DNA of 64,000 nucleotides from Paenibacillus sophorae (lineage in GTDB: Bacteria; Bacillota; Bacilli; Paenibacillales; Paenibacillaceae). A program made the translations under genes and the position numbers. Positions 19,101-28,284 of the stretch are shown piece by piece; within the stretch, counting starts at the first letter, position 1; the number at the start of each line of letters is the position of its first letter. Under the pieces are notes generated by a model, which was given only the letters and a program-made list of their open reading frames with translations, did not search any database and was not told the origin of the DNA. The DNA is taken from the NCBI RefSeq assembly GCF_018966525.1, contig NZ_CP076607.1:1798001-1862000 (forward strand), read 5' to 3'.

Positions 19101-20703
19101 TCCTCACCATGACATTTACTCCATCGAGGATTTGGCGGAGCTGATCTATGACCTGAAGAATGCCAATCCGCGTGCGAATATCAATGTGAAGCTCGTATCC
19201 GAGGTTGGTGTTGGAACGATCGCTGCAGGTGTGGCCAAGGGCCGTGCCGACATTATTCTGATCAGCGGATACGACGGGGGCACCGGCGCGTCGCCGATGA
19301 ACTCCATCCGCCATGCCGGCCTTCCGTGGGAGCTGGGTCTTGCCGAGACGCATCAGACTTTGATGCTGAACAATCTGCGCGACCGGGTCGTGCTGGAAAC
19401 CGACGGCAAAATGCTGAGCGGCCGCGACTTGGCTGTGGCTGCGCTGCTGGGCGCCGAAGAATTCGGATTCGCTACAGCGCCGCTGGTGGCTGTGGGCTGC
19501 ATCATGATGCGTGTCTGCCAAATGGACACTTGTCCGGTTGGCGTAGCAACACAGAATCCGGATCTGCGTAAGAACTTTGCCGGCGATCCGCAGCATGTCG
19601 TTAACTTTATGACATTCGTCGCGCAGGATCTGCGCGAAATTATGGCCAGCCTGGGCTTCCGCACCATTGAAGAAATGGTCGGACGCACCGACTGTCTGGA
19701 CGCTGTTCAGGCTTCGTATCATTGGAAGAAGAAAGGCGTCGACCTCAGCGGATTGCTGCACACGCCGCAGCTGCCTGAAGGCAGCACGCGGTTCAACAGC
19801 AAGAAGCAGAATCACGGGCTGGAAGAGACGCTGGATGTATCCAAGTTGCTTCCGCTTGCTGCAGCGACGATTGAAAATGGAACGGCTGTGGAGGCATCCC
19901 TGCCGATTACGAACGTCAATCGCGCCGTCGGCACGATTCTCGGCAGCGAAGTGACGCGCAAATACGGCGCCGCCGGACTGCCGGAGGATACGATCCGCCT
20001 GCACTTCACCGGCTCTGCCGGCCAAAGTCTTGGAGCTTTCATGCCGAAGGGTATTACGATTACGGTTGAGGGCGACACAAATGACTACATCGGCAAAGGA
20101 CTCTCCGGAGGCAAGCTGATCGTTAAGCCGTCTCCGAAAGCGACGTTTGCCGCCGAGGAGAACATCATTGTCGGCAACACGGGATTCTACGGAGCGACCA
20201 GCGGCGAAGCCTACATCAGCGGCATTGCCGGCGAACGCTTCGCAGTCCGCAACTCCGGCGCCAAGGTTGTCGTCGAAGGCGTGGGCGACCACGGCTGCGA
20301 ATACATGACCGGCGGACGCGTCGTCGTCCTGGGCGGAACCGGACGCAATTTCGCGGCGGGAATGTCGGGCGGCATCGCCTATGTATTCGATCCGGACAAT
20401 ACGTTCATCAACCGCTGCAACCTGGAAATGGTGCTGCTGGAGCGCGTTGAGGAACAGGAAGAAATCGAAGAGCTGCACGGCTTGATCGTCCGTCATACGG
20501 AGCTGACGAACAGTGCGCTCGGACAGCGTGTGCTGGATAGCTGGCAGGACAATCTGCCGAAATTCGTCCGTGTCATTCCGAAGGATTACAAACGGATGAT
20601 GGACCAAATCCGCAAGGTGGAAGAAACTGGTCTGACCGGCGAAGCTGCTATGATGGCTGCGTTCGAAGCGAATATGCGCGAACTGGCGCGGGTAGGCGGT
20701 TAA
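16108..20703 (+). CDS. gltB: Glutamate synthase large subunit
   Basis: A 1531-residue GltB. The glutaminase nucleophile is Cys22 in FEKDACGMGFVAHI, so a short propeptide should be removed. The order is the glutamine amidotransferase domain (22 to about 430), the central domain, the FMN-binding synthase domain with GCIMMRVCQMDTCPVGVATQ as the 3Fe-4S ligand set, and the C-terminal GXGXG beta-helix. It makes two glutamates from glutamine and 2-oxoglutarate, assimilating ammonium together with glutamine synthetase. I start at 16108, after AGAAAGG, rather than at 16075, because the family N-terminus begins there. No gltD follows; the small subunit must be elsewhere. Confidence 0.97.
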   Translation: MRHTELPPKQGLYDPQFEKDACGMGFVAHIKGKPSHEIVSNALTMLANMEHRGGQGSEPNSGDGAGIMLQIPHRFFSEEAKALGFELPEAGRYGVGMLFLSHNEDIRTAHERTLSEIITEEGQTVLGYRDVPTYDEMLGKTAKAAKPYVRQVFIGRSADIQDDLAFERKLYVIRKRAELAIRYSGSEEGASFYLPSLSCRKIVYKGMLTTEQVGPFYLDLQNEALESAIALVHSRFSTNTFPSWERAHPYRFMIHNGEINTLRGNVNWMHARQSLFKSEVFGSDLEKIKPIINPDGSDTGMFDNTFEFLYLSGRSLPHVAMMMVPEPWSNHDSMDEKKKAFYEYHSTLMEPWDGPAAMGFTDGVQIGAILDRNGLRPSRYYVTKDDLIILSSEAGVLDIPPENVLYKDRLRPGRMLLVDTKEGRIISDEEVKAAIASEHPYREWLDEHLISLNELPEAPELPNPKHDNVQQLQQAFGYTFEDLRKVLEPMASSGAEAIGSMGYDAPLAVLSDRPQRLYNYFKQMFAQVTNPPIDAIREELVTSTTTTIGPERNLLKPEPESCRQIALETPILSNEDFAKIRHVRRTGFKSMTIPTLFPAGLGAEGLRTALDRLNEAADRVIEKGHNILILSDRGVDRENAAIPALLAVSSLHHHLIRQGTRTKVTILLESGEPREVHHYALLLGYGVSAVNPYLAFESLDDMISQGLLRGVSHEKAVKNYIKAATKSVVKILSKMGISTIQSYRGAQIFEAVGLKSDFVDRYFTWTPSRIGGIGLEEVVTETLAHHNRAFSDKDGKDKVLDSGGEYQWRSDGEDHLFNPQTIHLLQHSVRSGDYNMYKEYSALVQGESKKHQTLRSLLEFKQVGEPIPLEEVEPVESIMKRFKTGAMSFGSISKEAHEALAIAMNRIGGKSNTGEGGEDPARFIPDANGDSRRSAIKQVASGRFGVTSNYLVNADEIQIKMAQGAKPGEGGQLPGRKVYPWVAEVRGSTAGVGLISPPPHHDIYSIEDLAELIYDLKNANPRANINVKLVSEVGVGTIAAGVAKGRADIILISGYDGGTGASPMNSIRHAGLPWELGLAETHQTLMLNNLRDRVVLETDGKMLSGRDLAVAALLGAEEFGFATAPLVAVGCIMMRVCQMDTCPVGVATQNPDLRKNFAGDPQHVVNFMTFVAQDLREIMASLGFRTIEEMVGRTDCLDAVQASYHWKKKGVDLSGLLHTPQLPEGSTRFNSKKQNHGLEETLDVSKLLPLAAATIENGTAVEASLPITNVNRAVGTILGSEVTRKYGAAGLPEDTIRLHFTGSAGQSLGAFMPKGITITVEGDTNDYIGKGLSGGKLIVKPSPKATFAAEENIIVGNTGFYGATSGEAYISGIAGERFAVRNSGAKVVVEGVGDHGCEYMTGGRVVVLGGTGRNFAAGMSGGIAYVFDPDNTFINRCNLEMVLLERVEEQEEIEELHGLIVRHTELTNSALGQRVLDSWQDNLPKFVRVIPKDYKRMMDQIRKVEETGLTGEAAMMAAFEANMRELARVGG

Positions 20704-20730
20704 GTCACCGGGCAACATAATCTAAATACA

Positions 20731-20773
20731 GAGCGGCAGGCCGAAGCGAAGCTTCGAGTCTGCCGCTTTTTTT
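20731..20773 (+). terminator. Terminator of gltB
   Basis: GAGCGGCAG...CTGCCGCTTTTTTT, with an inner GAAG/CTTC pairing, 30 bp after the stop codon. Confidence 0.88.
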
Positions 20774-20903
20774 GAAATATCTTGAAAAATAAATTGGCGT
20801 TCACTTAATGAGCACATAAAATACAGTCTTCAAATGGATTTGTGTAGCAAAATATGGTAATATCAGATCAGATATTTCCATTTTAGATAAACAGGTGACG
20901 ACT

Positions 20904-21482
20904 ATGCGACAATTCCGATGGATGTTAGGCACAATTTTTCTTGCACTTGCGCTAATTACAGGTTGCAATCAATCGGCGTCCAATACTGGGCTGGAAAGCG
21001 CGGCTCCAGCAAATGAAAGCAGTAATCCTTCGAATGAAGTCAAAGCTGCCGCAGAAGTAAACGATGCTGTTAAAGCAGCGGAGGCATACAAAAAGGTTGA
21101 GTATGAAATTAAGGCTTCCGAGGATATTTTGTCCGCTGAATCAGTGCATAAACGAAATGAAGCGATTAAACCGTATTTAACGGAACATTTTTACGAAAAG
21201 GCGTCGAGCACTCGTTATACCATCTTGCCTTTGAAAGTCGCTGATAAACAGAAGGTTTCTTTAAAGCCGGTAGACCTGCAATGTGATCTCAGAGAGAAGA
21301 AGGAAAATATTATCTTATTAAACTATAAGTTGAACCTTTTATTTCTGGATCAGGAAGGCAAGGAAACTAAACGTATTCCTATAGACGGTATACTGACACT
21401 TTTTAATGTTGATGGGCATTGGCTTATACAGGGTGATACATTTGATGTGAACACATTTAAGGACTTCATTGTTGAAAAATGA
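20904..21482 (+). CDS. Predicted lipoprotein, function unknown
   Basis: A 192-residue protein with a signal peptide and lipobox (LALITGC at residues about 14-20), then a low-complexity Asn/Ser/Ala stretch and a compact domain of about 110 residues ending with a WLIQGDTFDVNTFKDFIVEK-type segment. It should be anchored to the outer face of the membrane. I recognise no family. The ATG at 20904 is preferred because AGGTGA precedes it; an in-frame GTG lies three codons earlier. It stands alone with its own terminator. Confidence 0.75.
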   Translation: MRQFRWMLGTIFLALALITGCNQSASNTGLESAAPANESSNPSNEVKAAAEVNDAVKAAEAYKKVEYEIKASEDILSAESVHKRNEAIKPYLTEHFYEKASSTRYTILPLKVADKQKVSLKPVDLQCDLREKKENIILLNYKLNLLFLDQEGKETKRIPIDGILTLFNVDGHWLIQGDTFDVNTFKDFIVEK

Positions 21483-21512
21483 GCTGTCATTTCAAACACG
21501 AAATTCACTATT

Positions 21513-21550
21513 TAAACAGCTTCGGGGGAAATACCTGCCGAGCTGTTTTT
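21513..21550 (+). terminator. Terminator of the lipoprotein gene
   Basis: ACAGCTTCGG...CCGAGCTGTTTTT, about 30 bp after the stop codon. Confidence 0.75.
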
Positions 21551-21702
21551 GTATGGAGCGTTTCTTTTTGCCTGTTTATTAACAGTTTTGCGCAGCGTTA
21601 GACATTATTTTGATTTTTTTGCAGGTTTTTTGCTGAAAGATGCGTCTAACATTTTATATAGGCTTGCTTACCGAAGGTTCGTAAGGAAAGGATGGGACAA
21701 TA

Positions 21703-22629
21703 ATGACAGTAAATGCGGCAGTAACCGAACCGGTTGCCAGGCTTCTTGGTGTAACCAAAAGAATCGGTTCAAAAACGCTGGTTGGCGATTTGACGCTCGA
21801 TATTCCGGCAGGACAGGTCTTCGGCTTTCTAGGACCGAACGGCGCGGGGAAGACGACAACCATTCGGATGATGGTTGGACTGATCTCGATTAGCCGGGGC
21901 GATATTGTGATCGGCGGCAGAAGCATCAAGACTAATTTTGAAGAAGCGGTTGCCCAGGTGGGGGCCATTGTAGAGAATCCGGAGATGTACAAGTTTTTGA
22001 CCGGATACCAGAATCTGAAGCAGTATGCGCGCATGGTCAGCGGCGTGAACAAACAGCGTATTCAGGAAGTCATCGAGCTTGTCGGGCTGGGCAGCCGTAT
22101 CAACGACAAGGTGAAGAGCTATTCGCTAGGCATGCGCCAGCGTCTCGGAGTGGCCCAGGCGCTGCTTCATAGGCCGAAGCTGTTAATCCTCGACGAGCCG
22201 ACCAACGGGCTTGATCCTCAAGGAATACGGGAGCTCCGGGATTACCTGCGCCGGTTGTGCCGGGAGGAAGGAACGACCGTGTTCGTCTCCAGCCATCTGC
22301 TGTCCGAAATGGAGCTTATGTGTGACAGTGTGGCAATCATTCAGAACGGGAAGCTGATCGATGTCCGCCAGCTGAAGAGCGCGGAAGGTACTCAGGCGCA
22401 GGGCAGGGAGTTTGTATTCGACGTGGATGATGTCCAGACCGCTCAGGCGCTGATCGGCGGGACGGTGAAGGATGTGGGAGGACTTGTCGTGCAGACGGTT
22501 CGAGAGGATATTCCAGACCTGAACGCGAAGCTTGTGAGCGGCGGCGTCAAGGTATACGGCATCAAAGAGGTCGTAGTCTCACTTGAGGATCAATTCCTGG
22601 AAATGACGGGAGGTGAGGGCATTGAGTAA
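21703..22629 (+). CDS. ABC transporter ATP-binding protein
   Basis: A 308-residue ATPase of the ABC-2 exporter (CcmA/DrrA-like) type. Walker A is GPNGAGKTTT, the signature is YSLGMRQRLGVAQAL and Walker B is LLILDEPTNGLDPQG. A C-terminal region after about residue 225 is typical of this subfamily. It pairs with the overlapping downstream permease to form an exporter or antibiotic/bacitracin-type efflux system at the membrane. The substrate is unknown. The ATG at 21703 is 12 bases after a GGAAAGG site. Confidence 0.92.
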   Translation: MTVNAAVTEPVARLLGVTKRIGSKTLVGDLTLDIPAGQVFGFLGPNGAGKTTTIRMMVGLISISRGDIVIGGRSIKTNFEEAVAQVGAIVENPEMYKFLTGYQNLKQYARMVSGVNKQRIQEVIELVGLGSRINDKVKSYSLGMRQRLGVAQALLHRPKLLILDEPTNGLDPQGIRELRDYLRRLCREEGTTVFVSSHLLSEMELMCDSVAIIQNGKLIDVRQLKSAEGTQAQGREFVFDVDDVQTAQALIGGTVKDVGGLVVQTVREDIPDLNAKLVSGGVKVYGIKEVVVSLEDQFLEMTGGEGIE

Positions 22630-23404
22630 GTTTAGTGCACTTGTACATAATGAGAATATAAAAATATACAGCCGGGCCCGTACCTGGATCATGCTGCTTC
22701 TACTGGCCGTTTTCAGTGTCTTGATGCCTGTGCTCATGTATGTTAGCAGCTCGGCTGAGAGCCGGCCTGGAATGTGGGACGGCTTTCAGATTACGGTGAG
22801 TGTTATCTTTTATCTGAATACGATATTTACCGTGGTTATCGCGTCGGACGCCGTGGCGGGGGAATTCTCCTGGGGAACGATTAAGCTGCTGCTGATCCGG
22901 CCCTGGAGCCGCTCGAAAGTTCTGCTGTCGAAGTACATTTCCATGGTGCTGTTCAGCGTGTTTACGACTGTACTGTTGGTAGTTTGTGCTTACGCTGCCT
23001 CGCTGATTCTGCTTCCTTCCGGACGTGATGCCCTTTCTCGGAGCGGATGGAGTCCGGAAACGTACAGCGCGATGTTCGTCTTATGCCGGTATGTGGAGCT
23101 GTTCCTGACCGCTGCGCTTGCTTTTATGGTTTCCAGCGTATTCCGCGCAAGCGGGCTTGCGATCGGCCTTTCGCTGTTCATTATATTTGTCAAAAATATT
23201 TTTATCACCATCTTCAATCCCGACCGTTACGAATGGGCGAATTATTTGTTATTTAGCCATATGGATCTAAGCAGTTACCTAGTCTCGGATACGGGGCCGG
23301 GAGGGGCAACGCTGGGGTTCTCTGTTGCGGTGCTTGCCGCTTATTATGTCGTGTTTCTGCTGCTGTCCTGGATTGTGTTCAGCCGCAGAGACGTTGCCGG
23401 CTGA
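22622..23404 (+). CDS. ABC-2 type permease
   Basis: A 260-residue membrane protein with six predicted hydrophobic segments and the ABC-2 membrane layout (a first TM after a short basic N-terminus SKFSALVHNENIKIYSRARTW, then GEFSWGTIKLLLIRPWSRSKVLLSKY). It overlaps the ATPase stop by 8 bp, so the two are translationally coupled. I take a TTG at 22622 because GGAGGTG lies six bases upstream; the GTG at 22613 sits inside that ribosome site. Confidence 0.88.
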   Translation: MSKFSALVHNENIKIYSRARTWIMLLLLAVFSVLMPVLMYVSSSAESRPGMWDGFQITVSVIFYLNTIFTVVIASDAVAGEFSWGTIKLLLIRPWSRSKVLLSKYISMVLFSVFTTVLLVVCAYAASLILLPSGRDALSRSGWSPETYSAMFVLCRYVELFLTAALAFMVSSVFRASGLAIGLSLFIIFVKNIFITIFNPDRYEWANYLLFSHMDLSSYLVSDTGPGGATLGFSVAVLAAYYVVFLLLSWIVFSRRDVAG

Positions 23405-23418
23405 CCGGAAAATAAATA

Positions 23419-23489
23419 GGGAAACGGGCCTGGCCCGCTTCCCTGCTGCGTTCGAACCGTTCGCTCCTCCAAAGAGCGGGCGGTTTTTT
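23419..23489. terminator. Double hairpin terminator between convergent genes
   Basis: A GGGAA...TTCCC hairpin (23419-23443) is followed by AACCGTTCGCTC...GAGCGGGCGGTTTTTT (23455-23489). The second is a clear intrinsic terminator for the exporter operon. Confidence 0.8.
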
Positions 23490-23569
23490 ATATTCAACCG
23501 AGCTGTTAAGCATCTGCTCTCCTCCAAGTATCCCAACGGTTTTCCTCCGCGCAATCGCAATAGCTTGCT

Positions 23570-24601
23570 TTAATCTTGTTTGACATAAGATAAAGGGTTG
23601 ACGTTCTTATTCTGTTTGACCACCTGAAAGTGCAGATGGGGGGCGGTGCTCCGTCCGGTGCTGCCGACCCGTCCAATTTTTTGGCCTTTGGCAACATTGT
23701 CGCCGGCGGACACATCCAGGCTGTTGAGATGCATATATAATGTCTGCAGCCCGTTCGCATGGTCGATCACAATATAATTGCCCCGCGCTGCGGACTGTTC
23801 CGCGGCAAAGACTTCGCCGCCTTGAGCGGCAAATACCACATCGCCTTCTTGAGCCGCGATGTCGATCCCGGCGTGAAAAGCGGGGCTTCCTTTGAAGGGA
23901 TCTGTACGGTAGCCGAAGCTTGAGGAAATCATACGGGATGAAGTGGGCCACAGAAAATCCTCTCTCTGGAGCCGCGCGGTATCCGCTTTTTTGGCTTCCA
24001 GCACCGTACCTGAAAGGCTGCGGACCATCTCTTCGAGCATGCTGCCAATTTCCGTAAGCTCATCCTTTGTCTCCCGGACGGCCGAAACCTCCTCGCGGTT
24101 GCCGCCGTACGAGGCGATATATTCTCCCTCTACCTGTAAAGCGGGCGTATGCTCGATGACGGTGTGAAAAGCTCCGATGCGGATGGTGATCGCTGAAGGG
24201 GACGCGGATTTCGCCTCGGAAGAAGATGCTCCCTTGGGTTTGCTGACGAAGCTTTGCAATTCCCGCTGCAGCGAGTCAGCGCTTTTCAACTGATCCTTGA
24301 TTTCTTTCGCTTCTCCCACAAGCCCCAAGGCTTCGTTCTGCACGACCTGCAGCGCTTTTTCCTTATCGGCGACCGCCTGTTCCAGCCGAACATTCTGCGA
24401 GGACAGCGCGGCGGCTTCCGCCTCTAGCTCCTGTATGGAGCGGGAGGCATAATAATGCATGGAACTGATCAGACTCGACAGAGACAGTACGGCTGCGGCC
24501 GGCAGGGCCACGGCCATCGGTTTGGAAATTTGGATCTTTCTAACCGGATTCCCGGCATCCCTGACGACGAGCAGGGTAATCTTGTCCGATTGGTTTTTCA
24601 T
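23570..24601 (-). CDS. M23 family peptidoglycan metalloendopeptidase with coiled coil
   Basis: A 343-residue single-pass membrane protein. A basic N-terminus precedes a hydrophobic segment (about residues 30-48), then a coiled coil (about 52-120), a linker and a C-terminal LytM domain. Zinc ligands are visible as SPAFHAGIDIAA and HLHFQVV, with YMHL between. Such proteins cleave peptide cross-links or activate amidases during growth, division or sporulation (SpoIIQ/EnvC-like layout). The ATG start has a GGAGACC-type site. It is convergent to the ABC exporter operon. Confidence 0.9.
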   Translation of the reverse strand: MKNQSDKITLLVVRDAGNPVRKIQISKPMAVALPAAAVLSLSSLISSMHYYASRSIQELEAEAAALSSQNVRLEQAVADKEKALQVVQNEALGLVGEAKEIKDQLKSADSLQRELQSFVSKPKGASSSEAKSASPSAITIRIGAFHTVIEHTPALQVEGEYIASYGGNREEVSAVRETKDELTEIGSMLEEMVRSLSGTVLEAKKADTARLQREDFLWPTSSRMISSSFGYRTDPFKGSPAFHAGIDIAAQEGDVVFAAQGGEVFAAEQSAARGNYIVIDHANGLQTLYMHLNSLDVSAGDNVAKGQKIGRVGSTGRSTAPHLHFQVVKQNKNVNPLSYVKQD

Positions 24602-24813
24602 AGGGTCTCCTTTCTGTTCCGGATCGCTAGCCGCGTCTGAATACTTATAATGGTTCTCTTTTTTCCTATTACTCTATGTATTCGTGTCTGGGCGGGATCA
24701 TGACATGCTTGTTGATTGAATAAAGCGGCAGAGTTAGGTAAATCTTGTACTTATGAAGCTTACACAGCCCTGCCTGAAAACGGCGGACGATAGCAAAGGA
24801 GACTTAATACGGC

Positions 24814-26244
24814 ATGAAAATATTCGCTGCGGCGCTATGCTTATTTATTCTTCAAATCATTGTGATCCTGGTTCTGGAATATCGCCGTCCCCAAAGAGCT
24901 GTCGCCTGGTTGTTTCTGCTTTTTTGCTGCCCGCCGCTCGGTCTGCTGATCTATTACTTCTTGGGCAGGGATTACAGACAAAGCCGTAAGCTTAAAGCCC
25001 ATGCAGCAGGAACTCGCCGGGTGCTGCATGATTATGCCGCCGAGCGGAGCCAGCTCATAACCCGCATGGAGGACACCGGGAATCCGGAATTAAGCAGCCA
25101 CAAGGAGCTGCTGCGCCTATTGGACGGGCTGTCGGAAAGTCTGGTCACGGGCAGAAATGCCAGCCGGATTCTGGTTAATGCGGGCGAAGCCTATGAATCC
25201 ATGCTGGAAGCGATGGAATCAGCGTCAGAGCATATTCATCTGGAGGTTTATATTTTTCGCAATGACGCCACCGGGGAGAGATTCCAGGATGTCATGATCC
25301 GCAAAGCCCGGCAGGGTGTAAAAGTCCGCTTGCTGTGCGATGGACTCGGCAGCCGCAAGCTGGGCCGGCGTTTTCTGCGCCCATTGGCGAGCGCCGGGGT
25401 CGAGACGCATTTCTTCCTGCCGTCCCTTGCTTCCCTGTTCGGTGGGCGGTTCAACTACCGCAATCATCGTAAAATCCTGATTGTGGACGGTCTCGTCGGC
25501 TTTACGGGCGGAATCAATATCGGGGACGAGTATTTGGGCAAAGATCCAAAAATGGGATTTTGGCGCGATACCCATCTGCGTCTAGAGGGTGACGCGGTCT
25601 ATTATATGCAGCATGTTTTTCTGAAGGACTGGCAGCTGGTTTCCGGAGAACGTCTGAGCCATCCGCGTCTGTTCCCTGTTCATGGCTGTGAAGGTACAGA
25701 GGGAGTGCAAATTATAGGCAGCGGCCCGGACGGCGAAATCGACGCCAATCAGGCTATGATTTTTGCTGCGATTTGCGCGGCGGAGAGCCGGATTTGGATC
25801 GCGTCACCTTATTTTATTCCCGATCCGGCGATTCTGAGAGCGCTCAAAAATGCAGTGCTGCGCGGAGCCGATGTACGGATTATTATCCCATCCAAGCCTG
25901 ACAGCGCATTGGTATATAACGCCTCGCTGTCCTATTTGGACAATTTGCTGGATGCCGGCGTGAAATTTTACCGCTACCGCAAAGGCTTTATGCATGCTAA
26001 AGTGTGGATTGCCGACGGTCTGCTGGCTTCCGTAGGCAGCGTTAATATGGATATGCGCAGCTTCTATACCGATTTCGAGCTGTCGGCGGTGCTGCTTCAG
26101 CCGCAGCGTATCGAAGAACTGGCCAATCAGTTCCGGCGCGATCTGGAAGACAGCGAGACGGTTGACCCCTATGTCTTCCGCCAACGGGGGGAGCTTGCGC
26201 GCGCAACAGAAGAGATTTGCAGCCTGCTGTCGCCGCTTCTGTGA
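24814..26244 (+). CDS. cls: Cardiolipin synthase (phospholipase D family)
   Basis: A 476-residue membrane enzyme. Two N-terminal membrane segments (about 4-22 and 32-52) precede two PLD catalytic motifs: NHRKILIVDGLVGFTGGINIGDEY and MHAKVWIADGLLASVGSVNMDMRSF, the paired HKD sites. It condenses phosphatidylglycerol into cardiolipin. Length and the C-terminus match bacterial ClsA. The ATG follows CAAAGGAG. Paralogues are common in spore-formers, so its relative importance is unknown. Confidence 0.94.
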   Translation: MKIFAAALCLFILQIIVILVLEYRRPQRAVAWLFLLFCCPPLGLLIYYFLGRDYRQSRKLKAHAAGTRRVLHDYAAERSQLITRMEDTGNPELSSHKELLRLLDGLSESLVTGRNASRILVNAGEAYESMLEAMESASEHIHLEVYIFRNDATGERFQDVMIRKARQGVKVRLLCDGLGSRKLGRRFLRPLASAGVETHFFLPSLASLFGGRFNYRNHRKILIVDGLVGFTGGINIGDEYLGKDPKMGFWRDTHLRLEGDAVYYMQHVFLKDWQLVSGERLSHPRLFPVHGCEGTEGVQIIGSGPDGEIDANQAMIFAAICAAESRIWIASPYFIPDPAILRALKNAVLRGADVRIIIPSKPDSALVYNASLSYLDNLLDAGVKFYRYRKGFMHAKVWIADGLLASVGSVNMDMRSFYTDFELSAVLLQPQRIEELANQFRRDLEDSETVDPYVFRQRGELARATEEICSLLSPLL

Positions 26245-26369
26245 GAGGAAATCTAACAGGAGATATTTTTTGACAGGTGCATTCAAACTGATCATTCATT
26301 ATCGTATATAACAATATGATATAATATAAGAACTTAGATACAAATTTCGATAAGGATAGGGGGAGTTTA

Positions 26370-27278
26370 ATGGGTACGAGTCCACAAGCTTTAGTTAAAG
26401 AAGAACCTAATAAACCCCGGAAGACCGGGACGATCAAGACAGCCAAACTGGCGCAGCGGGTCGTAATGATGCTGATCGGGGCAAGCATGATGGCCGTGGC
26501 GCTGGAGATTTTCCTCGTTCCAAACCAGATGGTCGATGGCGGCATTACAGGCATATCCATTATGCTGTCGCATATTTTTCACATTCCCCTCGGTATTTTA
26601 CTGACACTTCTTAATCTTCCTTTTCTTATTGTCGGCTACAAGCAGATCGGCAAAACCTTCGCACTGTCCACGCTGTTTGCGGTCGTCGTGATGTCGATCG
26701 GCACCCAGATGCTGCATCCCGTGCAGCCGATTACCGTGGAGCCCCTGCTGGCGGCGGTATTTGGCGGTGTTATTCTCGGCGTCGGCGTCGGACTCGTGGT
26801 ACGCTACGGCGGATCGCTGGATGGTACGGAAATTGTGGCGATTCTTATCGCGAAAAGACTGCCTTTCTCGGTAGGCGAGGTCGTCATGTTCTTCAATCTG
26901 TTTATTTTAACGGGAGCCGGATTTGTCTTCGGTTGGAACAACGCAATGTTCTCATTGATTGCATACTACATCGCCTTTAAAATGATCGATGTTACCCTCG
27001 AAGGTCTGGACCAGTCGAAATCGGTCTGGATCATCAGCGACAAGTACCGCGATATCGGCGAAGCGCTGACAGAGCGTCTTGGCCGGGGTGTGACCTACCT
27101 GGAGGGGGAAGGCGGCTTCTCGGGCGATAACAAGAAGGTAATCTTCGTTGTCATTACCCGGCTGGAAGAAGCCAAGATGAAGGCGATCGTCGAAGATTGG
27201 GATTCCGATGCTTTTGTTGCTGTCGGCAATATCCACGATGTCAAAGGCGGGCGCTTCAAAAAGAAATCGATTCACTAA
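26370..27278 (+). CDS. YitT family membrane protein
   Basis: A 302-residue protein with five to six N-terminal membrane segments (DUF161/YitT_membrane: GGITGISIMLSHIFHIPLGILLTLLNLPFLI) and a soluble C-terminal DUF2179 domain (about residues 215-300, GVTYLEGEGGFSGDNKKVIFVVITRLE). The family is widespread in Bacilli without an assigned substrate. GATAGGGGGAG precedes the ATG. Confidence 0.92.
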   Translation: MGTSPQALVKEEPNKPRKTGTIKTAKLAQRVVMMLIGASMMAVALEIFLVPNQMVDGGITGISIMLSHIFHIPLGILLTLLNLPFLIVGYKQIGKTFALSTLFAVVVMSIGTQMLHPVQPITVEPLLAAVFGGVILGVGVGLVVRYGGSLDGTEIVAILIAKRLPFSVGEVVMFFNLFILTGAGFVFGWNNAMFSLIAYYIAFKMIDVTLEGLDQSKSVWIISDKYRDIGEALTERLGRGVTYLEGEGGFSGDNKKVIFVVITRLEEAKMKAIVEDWDSDAFVAVGNIHDVKGGRFKKKSIH

Positions 27279-27293
27279 AGTTTATCGCATACC

Positions 27294-27334
27294 CAAAACC
27301 TCCGCTTCGCAGCCTGCGTAGAGCGGAGGTTTTG
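27294..27334. terminator. Terminator between yitT-like gene and NHEJ operon
   Basis: AAAACCTCCGCT...AGCGGAGGTTTT forms a long stem flanked by A and T runs, so it can serve both convergent units. Confidence 0.85.
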
Positions 27335-27360
27335 TCGTTTGCGTCACCCGGAACAACCGC

Positions 27361-28245
27361 CTATTTGAGACCGGCGATAACAAGCTCTACCGGCTGGGGA
27401 GGCAGCTGCGCGATCAGGTCGCCCTTAGAACGAAGACGTTCCTCGATATTTAGCAGATGAAAATCCTCCGGCGAAACATTATTTGCGACCTCGTCCCAGG
27501 TCAGCGGAGTGGACACGGTAGCCAGCGGCCGGGCGCGGGGCGTATAGGGGGCGGCCAGCGTCTTGCCGCGGTAATGCTGGAGGTAATCGAAATAGATTTT
27601 GTCGCCGCGCTGTTTTTTGAGCCGCTCCAGCGTGAACAGCCCTGAATGCTTCTCGGTTACATACTTGCCAACAAAATGTCCGACCTTCCTAAGCTCGTCA
27701 AAGGTAACTCCGGATCGGATCGGGACGATAATCTGCACGCCTGTTGCTCCCGAAGTCTTCGGCACCGAAGCCAGTCCGAGCGATTTCAGCACGTCTCCGA
27801 CAATGGCCGCCGCCTCCATGATGCGAGGCTCAACCTCCCGGGAAGGATCAATATCAATCATCCACTCACACGGCAGGCTGCTGCCAGCGTAATGAAGCGA
27901 GGGGTGGAATTCCAGAGCGGCAGAATTGCCGAGCCAGAGCAGTCCGGGCAGCCCGTCCAGCGTAATATAGTTAATGCTGTCATGCATAAAGGTACGGATA
28001 TAGGGCGGCAGCGGGTCCGGCGCGTTTTTCTGGTAAAAGGACTTGCCGGAAACTCCGTGCGGGTAGCGTATGACTGTAAGCAGCCGTTTATTAAGATAGC
28101 GCAGCAAGTACGGTGACAGGGCGGCAAGCTTCTCCAGATAGATGCGTTTGGTTATTCCCTGCTCGGGCCACAGCGGCTTATCCGGATTGGTAACGGAGAC
28201 TTCCTGCCCTTCGATGGTGATGGAGCCTTTGACGGCGGCTGGCAT
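27361..28245 (-). CDS. LigD polymerase/primase domain protein (NHEJ)
   Basis: A 294-residue stand-alone LigD POL domain of the archaeo-eukaryotic primase type. Landmarks are DKPLWPEQGITKRIYLEKLAALSPYLLRYL, the metal-binding ECEWMIDIDPS-type motif (here CEWMIDIDPSREVEP) and the downstream SGATGVQIIVPI. It fills gaps and adds nucleotides at broken ends bound by Ku. It is the last gene of a ku-ligase-polymerase operon; 39 bp separate it from the ligase. In many bacteria these activities are fused in one LigD; here they are separate genes. Confidence 0.92.
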   Translation of the reverse strand: MPAAVKGSITIEGQEVSVTNPDKPLWPEQGITKRIYLEKLAALSPYLLRYLNKRLLTVIRYPHGVSGKSFYQKNAPDPLPPYIRTFMHDSINYITLDGLPGLLWLGNSAALEFHPSLHYAGSSLPCEWMIDIDPSREVEPRIMEAAAIVGDVLKSLGLASVPKTSGATGVQIIVPIRSGVTFDELRKVGHFVGKYVTEKHSGLFTLERLKKQRGDKIYFDYLQHYRGKTLAAPYTPRARPLATVSTPLTWDEVANNVSPEDFHLLNIEERLRSKGDLIAQLPPQPVELVIAGLK

Positions 28246-28284
28246 AACAGCATTCCTCCAAGAAAATAATGATGGGCGAAGGGG

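Noticed and set aside
18187..20718. 843-codon open frame on the minus strand inside gltB
   Set aside because: It is the antisense shadow of a GC-rich, highly biased gene; it has no family resemblance and overlaps a fully conserved GltB.
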